Assembly (NCBI GenBank): GCA_016763335.1
Contig: JAESUD010000285.1
Location: 1 to 7,484, forward strand
Direction of reading: 5' to 3'
Source of the DNA: Emcibacteraceae bacterium
GTDB lineage: Bacteria; Pseudomonadota; Alphaproteobacteria; Sphingomonadales; Emcibacteraceae
DNA: 7,484 nucleotides
A program made the position numbers and the translations under genes. Below, piece by piece: positions 1-6,411 of this stretch. The notes beneath the pieces are model-generated. The model was not told the DNA's origin, did not search any database, and worked only from the letters and a program-made list of their open reading frames with translations. Each line of letters begins with the position of its first letter. Position 1 is the first letter of the stretch.

Positions 1-2
1 GC

Positions 3-152
3 GACAAGGATTGCGGCAATCGCGGCAAGCATCCCATCAGCAAGCTGGTTCCGCTTGGCCACACGATGGCCACAAGCGATGCGGCAACAGTTGACCGCTG
101 GTGGGCGGCTTATCAAGGAGAACCCTTCAAATCTCAATACATTGCCGATTAA
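3..152 (+). pseudogene. Prim-Pol (primase-polymerase) domain fragment, 5' end outside window, 3' truncated
   Basis: This frame is open from the window's left edge and ends at TAA 150-152. It encodes about 49 residues that resemble the N-terminal part of bifunctional DNA primase/polymerase domains: a Cys followed by a Gly-Lys-His-Pro motif (bases 24-35), then a short linker and an Asp-Arg-Trp-Trp motif (bases 93-104). In the family these match the 'GKHP...W' segment that normally leads into an NIGI-type strand and the catalytic acidic residues. Here the frame stops about 11 residues after the Trp pair, so the catalytic core is missing. Such domains sit in replication proteins of plasmids, phages and integrative elements. 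Local G+C is clearly higher than in the next genes. A normal short C-terminus of some other protein is possible. The motif match is from memory. Confidence 0.5.
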
Positions 153-224
153 TGACTGGGGAGCCAGAGCCTTGTTGGAGGGTACGATTTTATCACAAAC
201 TAATACTCCAAATCCGAAGCTTTA
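153..224. other. Short leader ahead of the GTPase operon
   Basis: This 72-base stretch separates the primase fragment from the first GTPase gene and must hold that operon's promoter if it is transcribed on its own. I see no well-spaced -35/-10 pair. Only loose matches are present, such as TTGTTG near 173 and TAATAC near 201, and they are too far apart. A weak GAAG at 216-219 lies 5 and 8 bases ahead of the two consecutive ATG codons. A second frame (frame 1) is open from the window edge and stops with TAA at 223-225, overlapping the first ATG. It shows no recognisable protein motif. Confidence 0.4.
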
Positions 225-1253
225 ATGATGGAAAAAGTTTGCAATCAACCTGAATGTACTGTCGCACAGACAGGAACCTGTCTACTTGATAATTCAATTG
301 AAGAATGCCCTCATTATGACAACGAAAATGTTACAGGGGAAAACGTTCCGTTCGTTGAGGAAGAAGTTGAAGGGGAAGTTACGTCTGCGGTACAACCTGC
401 TTTACCCAGTCCAATAGAGAACCCCAAATTTCCTCATAGTTTTTCCCTCGACCCAGTGGAGGTTAACGAAATAACATCTAAAAGATATTGCCGTTTAATC
501 GGGATATTGGGACTACCTGATGCGGGAAAGACGGCGTTCTTGGCTAGCCTTTATTTGCTCCTTTCTGACAATAAATTAGAAAACTTCGATTTCAGAGATA
601 GTCAAAGCATCATGGCGTTCGAGGAAATAAGTAAAGGAGCTAGACAATGGAGCGAACACAATCCGCCTAGCCAAATGACTAGCCACACAGAATTAGTGGA
701 TGAAAGGAGTGCAGGGTTCTTACATTTACGATTGTACGACAAATTAAATAAAGAGAACGTTGACTTTTTATTACCTGATTTACCGGGAGAATGGACAACA
801 ACGTTAATTGATGAAAATCGTAGCGAACGTCTCGAATTTCTCAAATCTGCTGATTTTATATGGATAATGTTAGATGGGCGTAGTTTTAAGGACAATTCTA
901 CCAAGAATGCTGCGTTTCATAAAACTAAACTATTAATCCAGCGACTTTCAAAAATGCTATCGCCCAACTGCCCTCACATCTGCCTAGTAATGACATGGCT
1001 TGATAAAGGGGCGCCGAGCGATAATGTTATTGAAAAGCTTCAAGCGCTTGGGCCTCAAAACGGAGTATCGCTCTCAATCGAATCGATTGCGTCATTTTCA
1101 GAGGACAATGATGTGTTCCCAGGTAGCGGTGTAGAGAATTTACTAAGAAGTAGCCTCACAATGATAAATATCCAAACACCTGAATTTTGGAACGATACCG
1201 CCGCCGATGCTGATAGAGCATTTTTGAGTTTCCGGTCTGTGGAGAACAGTTAA
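225..1253 (+). CDS. TRAFAC-like P-loop GTPase with Cys-rich N-terminus (double-GTPase system, first GTPase)
   Basis: The 342-residue product is a predicted cytosolic GTPase. Residues 1-31 hold a Cys/His cluster (C6, C11, C19, C28, H30) that looks metal-binding. An acidic, Pro-containing linker follows at about 32-75. The G domain begins with Walker A GLPDAGKT at 96-103. The G3 motif is DLPGE at 185-189, in the 'PDLPGE' context typical of this family. The G4 position is probably T257-W-L-D260, following a hydrophobic strand. No membrane segment is seen. The start is one of two consecutive ATG codons (225 or 228), both with only a weak ribosome site. The stop overlaps the next gene's ATG by one base. 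The pairing with a second GTPase and a GAP1 protein is why I assign it to the DO-GTPase type of predicted conflict systems. The GTPase call is firm; the family assignment is recalled, not searched. Confidence 0.8.
   Translation: MMEKVCNQPECTVAQTGTCLLDNSIEECPHYDNENVTGENVPFVEEEVEGEVTSAVQPALPSPIENPKFPHSFSLDPVEVNEITSKRYCRLIGILGLPDAGKTAFLASLYLLLSDNKLENFDFRDSQSIMAFEEISKGARQWSEHNPPSQMTSHTELVDERSAGFLHLRLYDKLNKENVDFLLPDLPGEWTTTLIDENRSERLEFLKSADFIWIMLDGRSFKDNSTKNAAFHKTKLLIQRLSKMLSPNCPHICLVMTWLDKGAPSDNVIEKLQALGPQNGVSLSIESIASFSEDNDVFPGSGVENLLRSSLTMINIQTPEFWNDTAADADRAFLSFRSVENS
1241..1244 (+). promoter_or_regulatory. Ribosome binding site of the second GTPase gene
   Basis: GGAG lies 8 bases before the ATG at 1253, inside the last codons of the preceding gene. 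With the TAATG stop/start overlap at 1251-1255 it supports this start and translational coupling. Confidence 0.7.
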
Positions 1254-2122
1254 TGGATGCTAAATCAATATTACTTGTCGGTATGCCAGACTCCGGGAAA
1301 TCAAATTATATTGGCCGCGTTTGGGGAGCATTGGGAGAGGATAATAGTTCTTTATTCGCTACTGAAATACCAGAAGATATTATCTATATCGAAAATCTAT
1401 ATGGTCATTTAATGGGTGGGCAATTTGCAGGGCGAACTGATCGGGGTGACTATGAAACCCCTCATCAGGTTACATTTAAAGTGGCTAAAAAGGGCGAAGA
1501 TAATGTTTCTCCAACCGAGATATTAGTGCCTGATGTTAACGGTGAACTTTGGAAGAAAGCCGTTCAAACTTATGAATTACCTGAAAAATGGATGGATAAG
1601 CTCCAAGGTGCGTCATCTGCTATGCTATTTATTGGAATTATGTCTAAAGAAAATAAATTTCCTATGGATTGGGTGTCTGCTAGATCCTTGCTCTCAATTC
1701 ACGATCCCAAAAATATTGATATTGAAGCAATCCCTACTCAAGTAGCATTGTGTGAGCTGTTACGGTTCATAGAATTTGGCATGGGCCAGCCTATCGATGG
1801 CGAACTACCAAAGGTGGCTATAATGGTTACCGCTTGGGATCGCTTAGATGCTAAAACCTCGACAAACGGGCCAATGGCGTATTTGAAACAGGAGTTCCCT
1901 CTATTTCATGGAAAAATTCTAGGTAGCGGAAATCTCAATATCAAGACGTTTGGCGTGAGTTTAGTTGGTGGTGATCTTGAAGTAGATAAAGACTTTAAAG
2001 AAAAATTTCTTGAGGGCCAAATTGAGGGGACGGGTTACGTTTGCATTGAAAATGAAAAAGGTGGGGCGGAGCGGGTTCATCTTACAGAACCGATAGCTTG
2101 GCTTATTAGCGAAGATGGATAA
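1253..2122 (+). CDS. Second P-loop GTPase of the double-GTPase system
   Basis: The 289-residue product consists almost entirely of a G domain. Walker A, GMPDSGKS, is at residues 10-17, right after the first beta strand, and is followed by N-Y, a pairing I associate with DO-GTPase1-like proteins. The G3 motif is D94-V-N-G-E98 in a 'VPDVNGE' context, differing from DxPG in the first GTPase. The probable G4 is T193-A-W-D196. It lacks the Cys-rich extension of its partner and has no signal peptide or membrane segment. The Thr-Glu-Pro...Trp-Leu near residues 278-283 closes the domain. It starts inside the previous stop codon with a good GGAG site, and its end overlaps the next gene by 8 bases, so the three proteins are probably co-produced. 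The two GTPases are likely to act as a pair, for example as a heterodimeric switch. That is inference. Confidence 0.8.
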   Translation: MDAKSILLVGMPDSGKSNYIGRVWGALGEDNSSLFATEIPEDIIYIENLYGHLMGGQFAGRTDRGDYETPHQVTFKVAKKGEDNVSPTEILVPDVNGELWKKAVQTYELPEKWMDKLQGASSAMLFIGIMSKENKFPMDWVSARSLLSIHDPKNIDIEAIPTQVALCELLRFIEFGMGQPIDGELPKVAIMVTAWDRLDAKTSTNGPMAYLKQEFPLFHGKILGSGNLNIKTFGVSLVGGDLEVDKDFKEKFLEGQIEGTGYVCIENEKGGAERVHLTEPIAWLISEDG

Positions 2123-4775
2123 GAGAATGAGGTTTTTTATCGATCAACAATTGCATGGTTATAAAGACGGTCACCAAAAACTTGAGGGCTCAATCAGCCT
2201 GTCGAGATCAGATCAAGATGTTATTGATAAACTATCTGATATTTCTGGTCCGTTAAGGCCAGGGGAGCATTTTGAGCCCTATTTGACGGCCTATCCGTTG
2301 CCAAGCAAACAATTCTATGTGATAGCCCGAACTAAGCAAGACTTGCATGCACCAAGAGCAGGCTGTGTATTGACCCGAAGTTTTCTTATTCCCATGAAGG
2401 GTTTCAAAAATTCGAGCGACCTTTTAGAGTTGTTCCTGCTTTTAGATATCGAGAATGAAATTATAGATTATTCCACTCAAATCGAAGTCAGTAACTCTAA
2501 CAGACTTTTGGAAGCGGTTTCTGATTCAAGGCTAAGCGAGTTGGTAGAAGTGATTTTTCTAGAAGATAGTCAGCCGATTTTGATGCTTGATACGTCGAAT
2601 GCAAAAAGTATTTCAATTCGCTTACTTAGTTCTCTTTGGCCTGCCCTAAGAACTAAATTTTCTTTTTGTACATATGCTCTCGGACCGCGCACAGTAGGCG
2701 GCGAGCCTTTTAGTCTTCTTTTTGCGCCTTCTAACGTGAGAGGTAGGTATTCGAAGTGGAATGGTCGCATTATTCAAGGAAAGTCGCAGGATAAGGCTGG
2801 GCCTCGTCACCGTTGGACAACCGATGCTGTCACGGACATTTTTCAAGCTAGTCACCCGACGCTTCTCAATAAAGATTTTCTTGGGGTTATGAAAAATGAC
2901 GAGGAAGGTGACGAGTCAATATATCGATTGTCATGTTTATGGAACGAACTGATTGAAAAGGCGAAAACCACCCCAACGGCTGTTTTGGGATTACTAGATA
3001 TCTTAAACTCTAGACAAAATCTGCCGGACAACATTCTGGAACACCTTTCTCCGCTAATAATAGGGAGCATTCATAGGGCACCTACTAGTATTAATGAACT
3101 GGAGACTTGGAAATTCTATAATCGTTTGCTCAGGAAGTTTCCTAAGCAGCCATCGATTAATTATCTTCTTGATCTCTTGAAAATCGAAGCAACAAATTTA
3201 GCAAAACGTAAGCCCATTGATGCAGTTCACTTTTTAATCGAAGCTGAGCAAGATAAAACTCAAATCCCGCAATTGCTCGTCGCAGCTATCGGCGAAGGGG
3301 TTCCAATGTCCAACGCTTTCCCTCAAGCTATTGAAAGCTTAACAAAACTAACGAAATTAACTTCCCAAATGCTGCTTGGATCGAGCGTGAAGCTTACTAA
3401 ATACATTCTTGATTACGCGATAAAATTACCGACTGATAATCTAATGGATTGGATTTTGGCAGTCCTTAGTTATGAAGGCGGAGGGAAGGCTCTCAAACGT
3501 CAAATAAGGGAAAATGCGTTACCATTCTTGGATGAAAGCGATGATGTCCCATTGTTACAAGCACTACTTAGAAATGTTAGTGGAGATGGACTGACCAATG
3601 CTGTTGAAATGGTTTGGCAGACTTCAAAATTTAGAGTAGCTGAATTCGATCATGTGTTCCAAGGATTAATGCACGATGCAAAAGACGTGGATGCAATTCG
3701 CACTGGAATACTCTTAGCATCCGAAACAGAAAACTCGAATAGATTTTTATTTAGCACGCTACGTGCTTCTACATCTGATATTGATTGGCTCTTGAACTCA
3801 AATGAATTGAGCACAAGTCGATCTCATTTGTTGATATTGAAGCTACTCTTAAAAGCAAAAACCTCGGAAATTAATAAAATACTCCAAAACAAGCGCAGTT
3901 CAAAACAAGTGGAGAGCATTTGCTTGAGTAACTTGCCAGATGCGGCAAAGCTATTTGCAGATATAATATCTCGAAAAACTTCCAATACAAATGAAGTTTT
4001 AAAACAATGTGTGTTTATTCTGCCTTTTTTAACCTCGGCACAAAAAAAGCCTTTCCTCAATAAAATCTTCCCAGTTTTACTGTCGAAATCCACAGCCGGA
4101 ACACGCAAGTCATTCAATAAACTTCTCAAGTTATCTTTTGATTCTATTGAAATAGAAAATTTGCTAAACTGGTCGCTGAAGCAAGAATTAAATATAGAAA
4201 TTCTGACAAACAATATAGTTTGGCTTGGGCAGCTTAAGGGTGCCCATCGCAATTCTTTGATTGATAATTTCAAATTAATAAACTGTATGCTGATTGATGC
4301 CTATGGTGCCAGATTTCCGGGCAAAGGATTAGAAGCTTGGGCGAAACTATTTCGCAAAACTTTAAAAGAAAATCCTAAGACCATCATTTCTCCAGCACGG
4401 GATCTATTCAATTATGTTGTTCGATGCAAGGACCAGCCAGTCGAAAATCTCATAAAAATCTCCTATGGTGTCATCTATAAATTCGAATCTGATAAGTACC
4501 AACCCAACAGTTCATTTGGGCGCTTTTTTAGAAACGAGAGAAAAAACTTACAGCGCCTGCGTCTGAGACTAATAGATGCATTCACAGATTCGCAGTGGTC
4601 TCCTGCAGAATTGTTGATGGCAGGAGTTAACGCCGGGGACCCACAATCAATACTTAGAGACATGAAAAAAAGACATAGAGGTGAGAAATATTTAGTGAAA
4701 GTTATTCGTGATATAGAACGCTTTCCAGCTAAGGAGCAAGCCATTCTTATTTCAGAATTCGATAAATTCATATAA
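2115..4775 (+). CDS. GTPase-associated protein 1 (GAP1)-like protein, N-terminal type 1 domain plus long helical C-terminus
   Basis: The 886-residue product begins with the signature of GAP1-N1 domains: F-I-D-Q-Q-L-H-G-Y-K-D-G-H at residues 8-20, then S-D-I-S-G-P-L near 41-47, Y-L-T-A-Y-P-L-P at 56-63, and an A-R-T...R-A-G-C-V-L-T-R-S-F segment at 71-90. A second conserved block, L-W-P-A-L-R..F-S-F at 174-184 and S-L-L-F-A-P at 200-205, completes it. From about 270 to the end the protein is Leu-rich and appears alpha-helical, like a solenoid. It closes with a W828-S-P-A-E-L-L block seen at the C-termini of related proteins. I see no Walker motif, nuclease or protease signature, or membrane helix. 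The ATG at 2115 overlaps the GTPase stop; ATG 2127, with AAGAGA just upstream, is an alternative. It probably binds or controls the two GTPases. Confidence 0.72.
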   Translation: MDKRMRFFIDQQLHGYKDGHQKLEGSISLSRSDQDVIDKLSDISGPLRPGEHFEPYLTAYPLPSKQFYVIARTKQDLHAPRAGCVLTRSFLIPMKGFKNSSDLLELFLLLDIENEIIDYSTQIEVSNSNRLLEAVSDSRLSELVEVIFLEDSQPILMLDTSNAKSISIRLLSSLWPALRTKFSFCTYALGPRTVGGEPFSLLFAPSNVRGRYSKWNGRIIQGKSQDKAGPRHRWTTDAVTDIFQASHPTLLNKDFLGVMKNDEEGDESIYRLSCLWNELIEKAKTTPTAVLGLLDILNSRQNLPDNILEHLSPLIIGSIHRAPTSINELETWKFYNRLLRKFPKQPSINYLLDLLKIEATNLAKRKPIDAVHFLIEAEQDKTQIPQLLVAAIGEGVPMSNAFPQAIESLTKLTKLTSQMLLGSSVKLTKYILDYAIKLPTDNLMDWILAVLSYEGGGKALKRQIRENALPFLDESDDVPLLQALLRNVSGDGLTNAVEMVWQTSKFRVAEFDHVFQGLMHDAKDVDAIRTGILLASETENSNRFLFSTLRASTSDIDWLLNSNELSTSRSHLLILKLLLKAKTSEINKILQNKRSSKQVESICLSNLPDAAKLFADIISRKTSNTNEVLKQCVFILPFLTSAQKKPFLNKIFPVLLSKSTAGTRKSFNKLLKLSFDSIEIENLLNWSLKQELNIEILTNNIVWLGQLKGAHRNSLIDNFKLINCMLIDAYGARFPGKGLEAWAKLFRKTLKENPKTIISPARDLFNYVVRCKDQPVENLIKISYGVIYKFESDKYQPNSSFGRFFRNERKNLQRLRLRLIDAFTDSQWSPAELLMAGVNAGDPQSILRDMKKRHRGEKYLVKVIRDIERFPAKEQAILISEFDKFI

Positions 4776-4780
4776 AGCAC

Positions 4781-4805
4781 TTCATTTTTCGACGATTGAA
4801 ATGAA
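4781..4805 (+). terminator. Possible weak terminator after the GAP1 gene
   Basis: TTCATTT at 4781-4787 pairs perfectly with AAATGAA at 4799-4805 across an 11-base loop, starting 5 bases after the stop codon. The stem is A+T-rich and so weak. The bases that follow contain several short T runs rather than one continuous run. Confidence 0.3.
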
Positions 4806-4918
4806 ACTTTATTTCTGTTTTACAATTTTTAAGCTGCTAGCGGCATAGCTCAAGATAAAGTGAAGTTGTCGAAATTTTAGACGCTATTCGAATGGCACTT
4901 AGTACGCAGGGATCTGAC

Positions 4919-4932
4919 GGATTGGTCAATCC
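4919..4932. repeat. Perfect 6-bp inverted repeat with 2-base centre
   Basis: GGATTG at 4919-4924 faces CAATCC at 4927-4932 with GT between. An overlapping alternative pairs AGGGAT (4908-4913) with ATCCCT (4929-4934), so the two foldings would compete. The compact palindrome could be a protein-binding site. It may also be chance. Confidence 0.45.
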
Positions 4933-4939
4933 CTCTCAC

Positions 4940-4961
4940 GGAGTACATAGGTCCGTACTCC
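4940..4961. repeat. Perfect 7-bp inverted repeat / hairpin
   Basis: GGAGTAC at 4940-4946 is exactly complementary to GTACTCC at 4955-4961, with an 8-base loop. No T run follows on the plus strand, so a simple intrinsic terminator is unlikely. It lies 7 bases after the previous palindrome. Possible roles are an operator, part of a structured RNA, or a leftover recombination site. Confidence 0.5.
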
Positions 4962-5175
4962 AAAAGATGGTCAAGGCTAGCACTTGCACCGTCATCGATG
5001 TTTTTACACTTGTTCCCGGCTGTACGTCGTCAGGTTTATTTGGGTATTTGAAGTTTCGGTATTAATCCATGCGTCTTTATAAGTGCCTTGATTAGCTCTT
5101 TTCTATTAAATTGCATTCCACCACAGCATAATTAATAACTATTATTCTATGTTTTCAACACTCCGGCAACAACCT

Positions 5176-6411
5176 TTATATACCGTCAATTATGTTAGCC
5201 GCGTTCACTATAGGTAATCCATACAGATTACTGATAGCCTTTGCAGAAACCGTCTGTTTATTCCACATATATTCACCATTCATTGTCCAACCATGATTAG
5301 AGGCAGATACAATCACTTCAGGATATTGGAATGACGATAGGAGCATTGGCCATGGCACCCATTCTTCCCAGCAGATGAGGATTGCAGTGCGTTTGCCTGC
5401 GATGTTGTGTATACCGCTGTTGAACCAGTGAGAGTTAAAGCCTGAGCCTTTCCAGGGGTTCCACATGACAAAGGGAACGGGTTGTCGTGCATTATATTGA
5501 TCAGGTTCAGCTCCGAGAATGAGTAGTGTATTTTCACGAGTGCCACTTATTTCCTCAATAATGCCGATTAACACGATAGCGTCGTTTCGCCTTGCTCGTG
5601 CTTCAATCAATTTGAGTTGTGGTTCTAGCCCCAGAGTGCGAAGGCCAAAAACTGATTCGGGCGCAATGATTACTTTGTTGCCGTTATCAAGTTCAGAAGT
5701 AATTTGAGCAATGAGGGCGAGAGTGCGTTTATTCCGTTCTTGTGTAAGGTTGGTGTTCTGATCCTTAAAAGAGGTTTTCAAGCCGACCCATCCGGTTGGA
5801 GACGGAGCTTCATCGTAAATTATATTACTCATCAGTGAGGTAGCAATAAGTCCACACAGAAACATTTTCATTGAAAGCCCTTTTAATTGAAAGGGCAGGA
5901 TGATAATGCTCGCTACGAGGATGAGACCTAAAATACCTGTTCCTGGCAAAAGATAGCCTGCGGCCATATAAGGATTAGGGGCCGCAAGGGTGCCAAATGG
6001 CGGCAATATGGCGATAAGACAAGCCGCAATGCTTGTTATGAGACGTTGCCGCCCCACGCCCGTAATAATAAGCCACGGAAGTGCAGATACTATAGCCAGA
6101 AGAATGCAGGCACTAAATTGGCTAAGAAGGGCATCACTGCCAAGGACATCGCCAATGGGCTTAAAAGCAAGGGCACTGGCGCCGCAAGCAAATGCGAATA
6201 TGGCAAGCCGTGACTGCCAATTGATCACTGGGCATAATGCAGGAGTTATCAGAAAAGGCGTTAGAGCAAAAAGGATTGGATGATCGTAAGAATGGTAACC
6301 CATGAAGGCAAATAGAATGAGTGTAAATAACCTGAAAAACTTTTGGAAAAACGGGGATGTTTTTATCAAAGCGATCGTTGCCTTGAGTACTGCGTTTATC
6401 CTGTTATTCAT
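5176..6411 (-). CDS. traB: Conjugal transfer protein TraB, membrane protein with CN-hydrolase (apolipoprotein N-acyltransferase-like) domain
   Basis: The 411-residue product has an N-terminal half of hydrophobic helices (about 25-60, 65-88, 98-118, 123-140, 155-175, 180-196) followed by a nitrilase-fold domain from about 205. The layout matches apolipoprotein N-acyltransferase and the shorter TraB proteins of Ti/rhizobial plasmids. Visible active-site elements are E252 in A-P-E-S and C347 in L-I-C-W-E-E. The usual Lys before V-P-F appears replaced: the segment reads A308-R-Q-P-V-P-F. The 'MWNPW' that follows fits TraB rather than Lnt. Its role in mating is probably envelope-related. The start at 6411 has a strong GGAG site 5 bases upstream. 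M37 at 6303 lacks a ribosome site and would cut the first helix. The gene diverges from traF and overlaps its 5' end by about 95 bases. Confidence 0.8.
   Translation of the reverse strand: MNNRINAVLKATIALIKTSPFFQKFFRLFTLILFAFMGYHSYDHPILFALTPFLITPALCPVINWQSRLAIFAFACGASALAFKPIGDVLGSDALLSQFSACILLAIVSALPWLIITGVGRQRLITSIAACLIAILPPFGTLAAPNPYMAAGYLLPGTGILGLILVASIIILPFQLKGLSMKMFLCGLIATSLMSNIIYDEAPSPTGWVGLKTSFKDQNTNLTQERNKRTLALIAQITSELDNGNKVIIAPESVFGLRTLGLEPQLKLIEARARRNDAIVLIGIIEEISGTRENTLLILGAEPDQYNARQPVPFVMWNPWKGSGFNSHWFNSGIHNIAGKRTAILICWEEWVPWPMLLSSFQYPEVIVSASNHGWTMNGEYMWNKQTVSAKAISNLYGLPIVNAANIIDGI
6305..6308 (+). promoter_or_regulatory. Ribosome binding site of traF
   Basis: AAGG lies 8 bases ahead of the ATG at 6317, while nothing comparable precedes the ATG at 6302. 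This favours the shorter TraF by five residues. Confidence 0.45.

Larger units (their letters stand above)
4776..5175. other. 400-base gap between the GTPase/GAP1 operon and traB
   Basis: The 3' ends of GAP1 (plus strand) and traB (minus strand) converge on this stretch. I find no tRNA, no insertion-sequence ends and no convincing gene. Two plus-strand frames stay open here: 4859-5065 (68 codons, ATG at 4892) and an overlapping frame that runs to about 5045. A 26-residue minus-strand frame starts at 5116. None has a good ribosome site or a clear family motif. Two perfect inverted repeats lie close together (listed separately). The last 110 bases, ahead of the traB stop, are A+T-rich without an obvious terminator for traB. 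Confidence 0.5.

Noticed and set aside
3824..4273. 149-codon minus-strand open frame inside the GAP1-like gene
   Set aside because: It lies wholly antisense to a well-supported 886-residue gene, shows no family motif, and its composition is what an antisense shadow of a Leu/Lys-rich helical protein would give.
4940..4961. Hairpin considered as an intrinsic terminator for GAP1 or traB
   Set aside because: No T run follows the stem on the plus strand, and on the minus strand it lies over 200 bases past the traB stop.
4892..5065. 57-codon plus-strand frame with a G-S-D-G-L-V-N-P stretch, faintly like phage Mu-type DNA circularisation proteins
   Set aside because: There is no ribosome site and only one short stretch of resemblance. 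A second frame over the same bases is equally open, so a phage remnant cannot be supported.
5036..5116. 26-residue minus-strand frame beginning M-Q-F-N-R-K-E-L-I-K
   Set aside because: It looks like a plausible protein start but is very short, has no properly spaced ribosome site and ends quickly. It is too weak to call a gene.
153..5175. Search for direct repeats (att sites or target-site duplications) flanking the GTPase/GAP1 operon
   Set aside because: The only shared word I found was an eight-base ACTCCAAA near 205 and 4958, too short to mean anything.
5990..6283. 97-codon plus-strand open frame inside traB
   Set aside because: It is antisense to a strong hydrophobic-helix region of TraB and is explained as its shadow, with no motif of its own.
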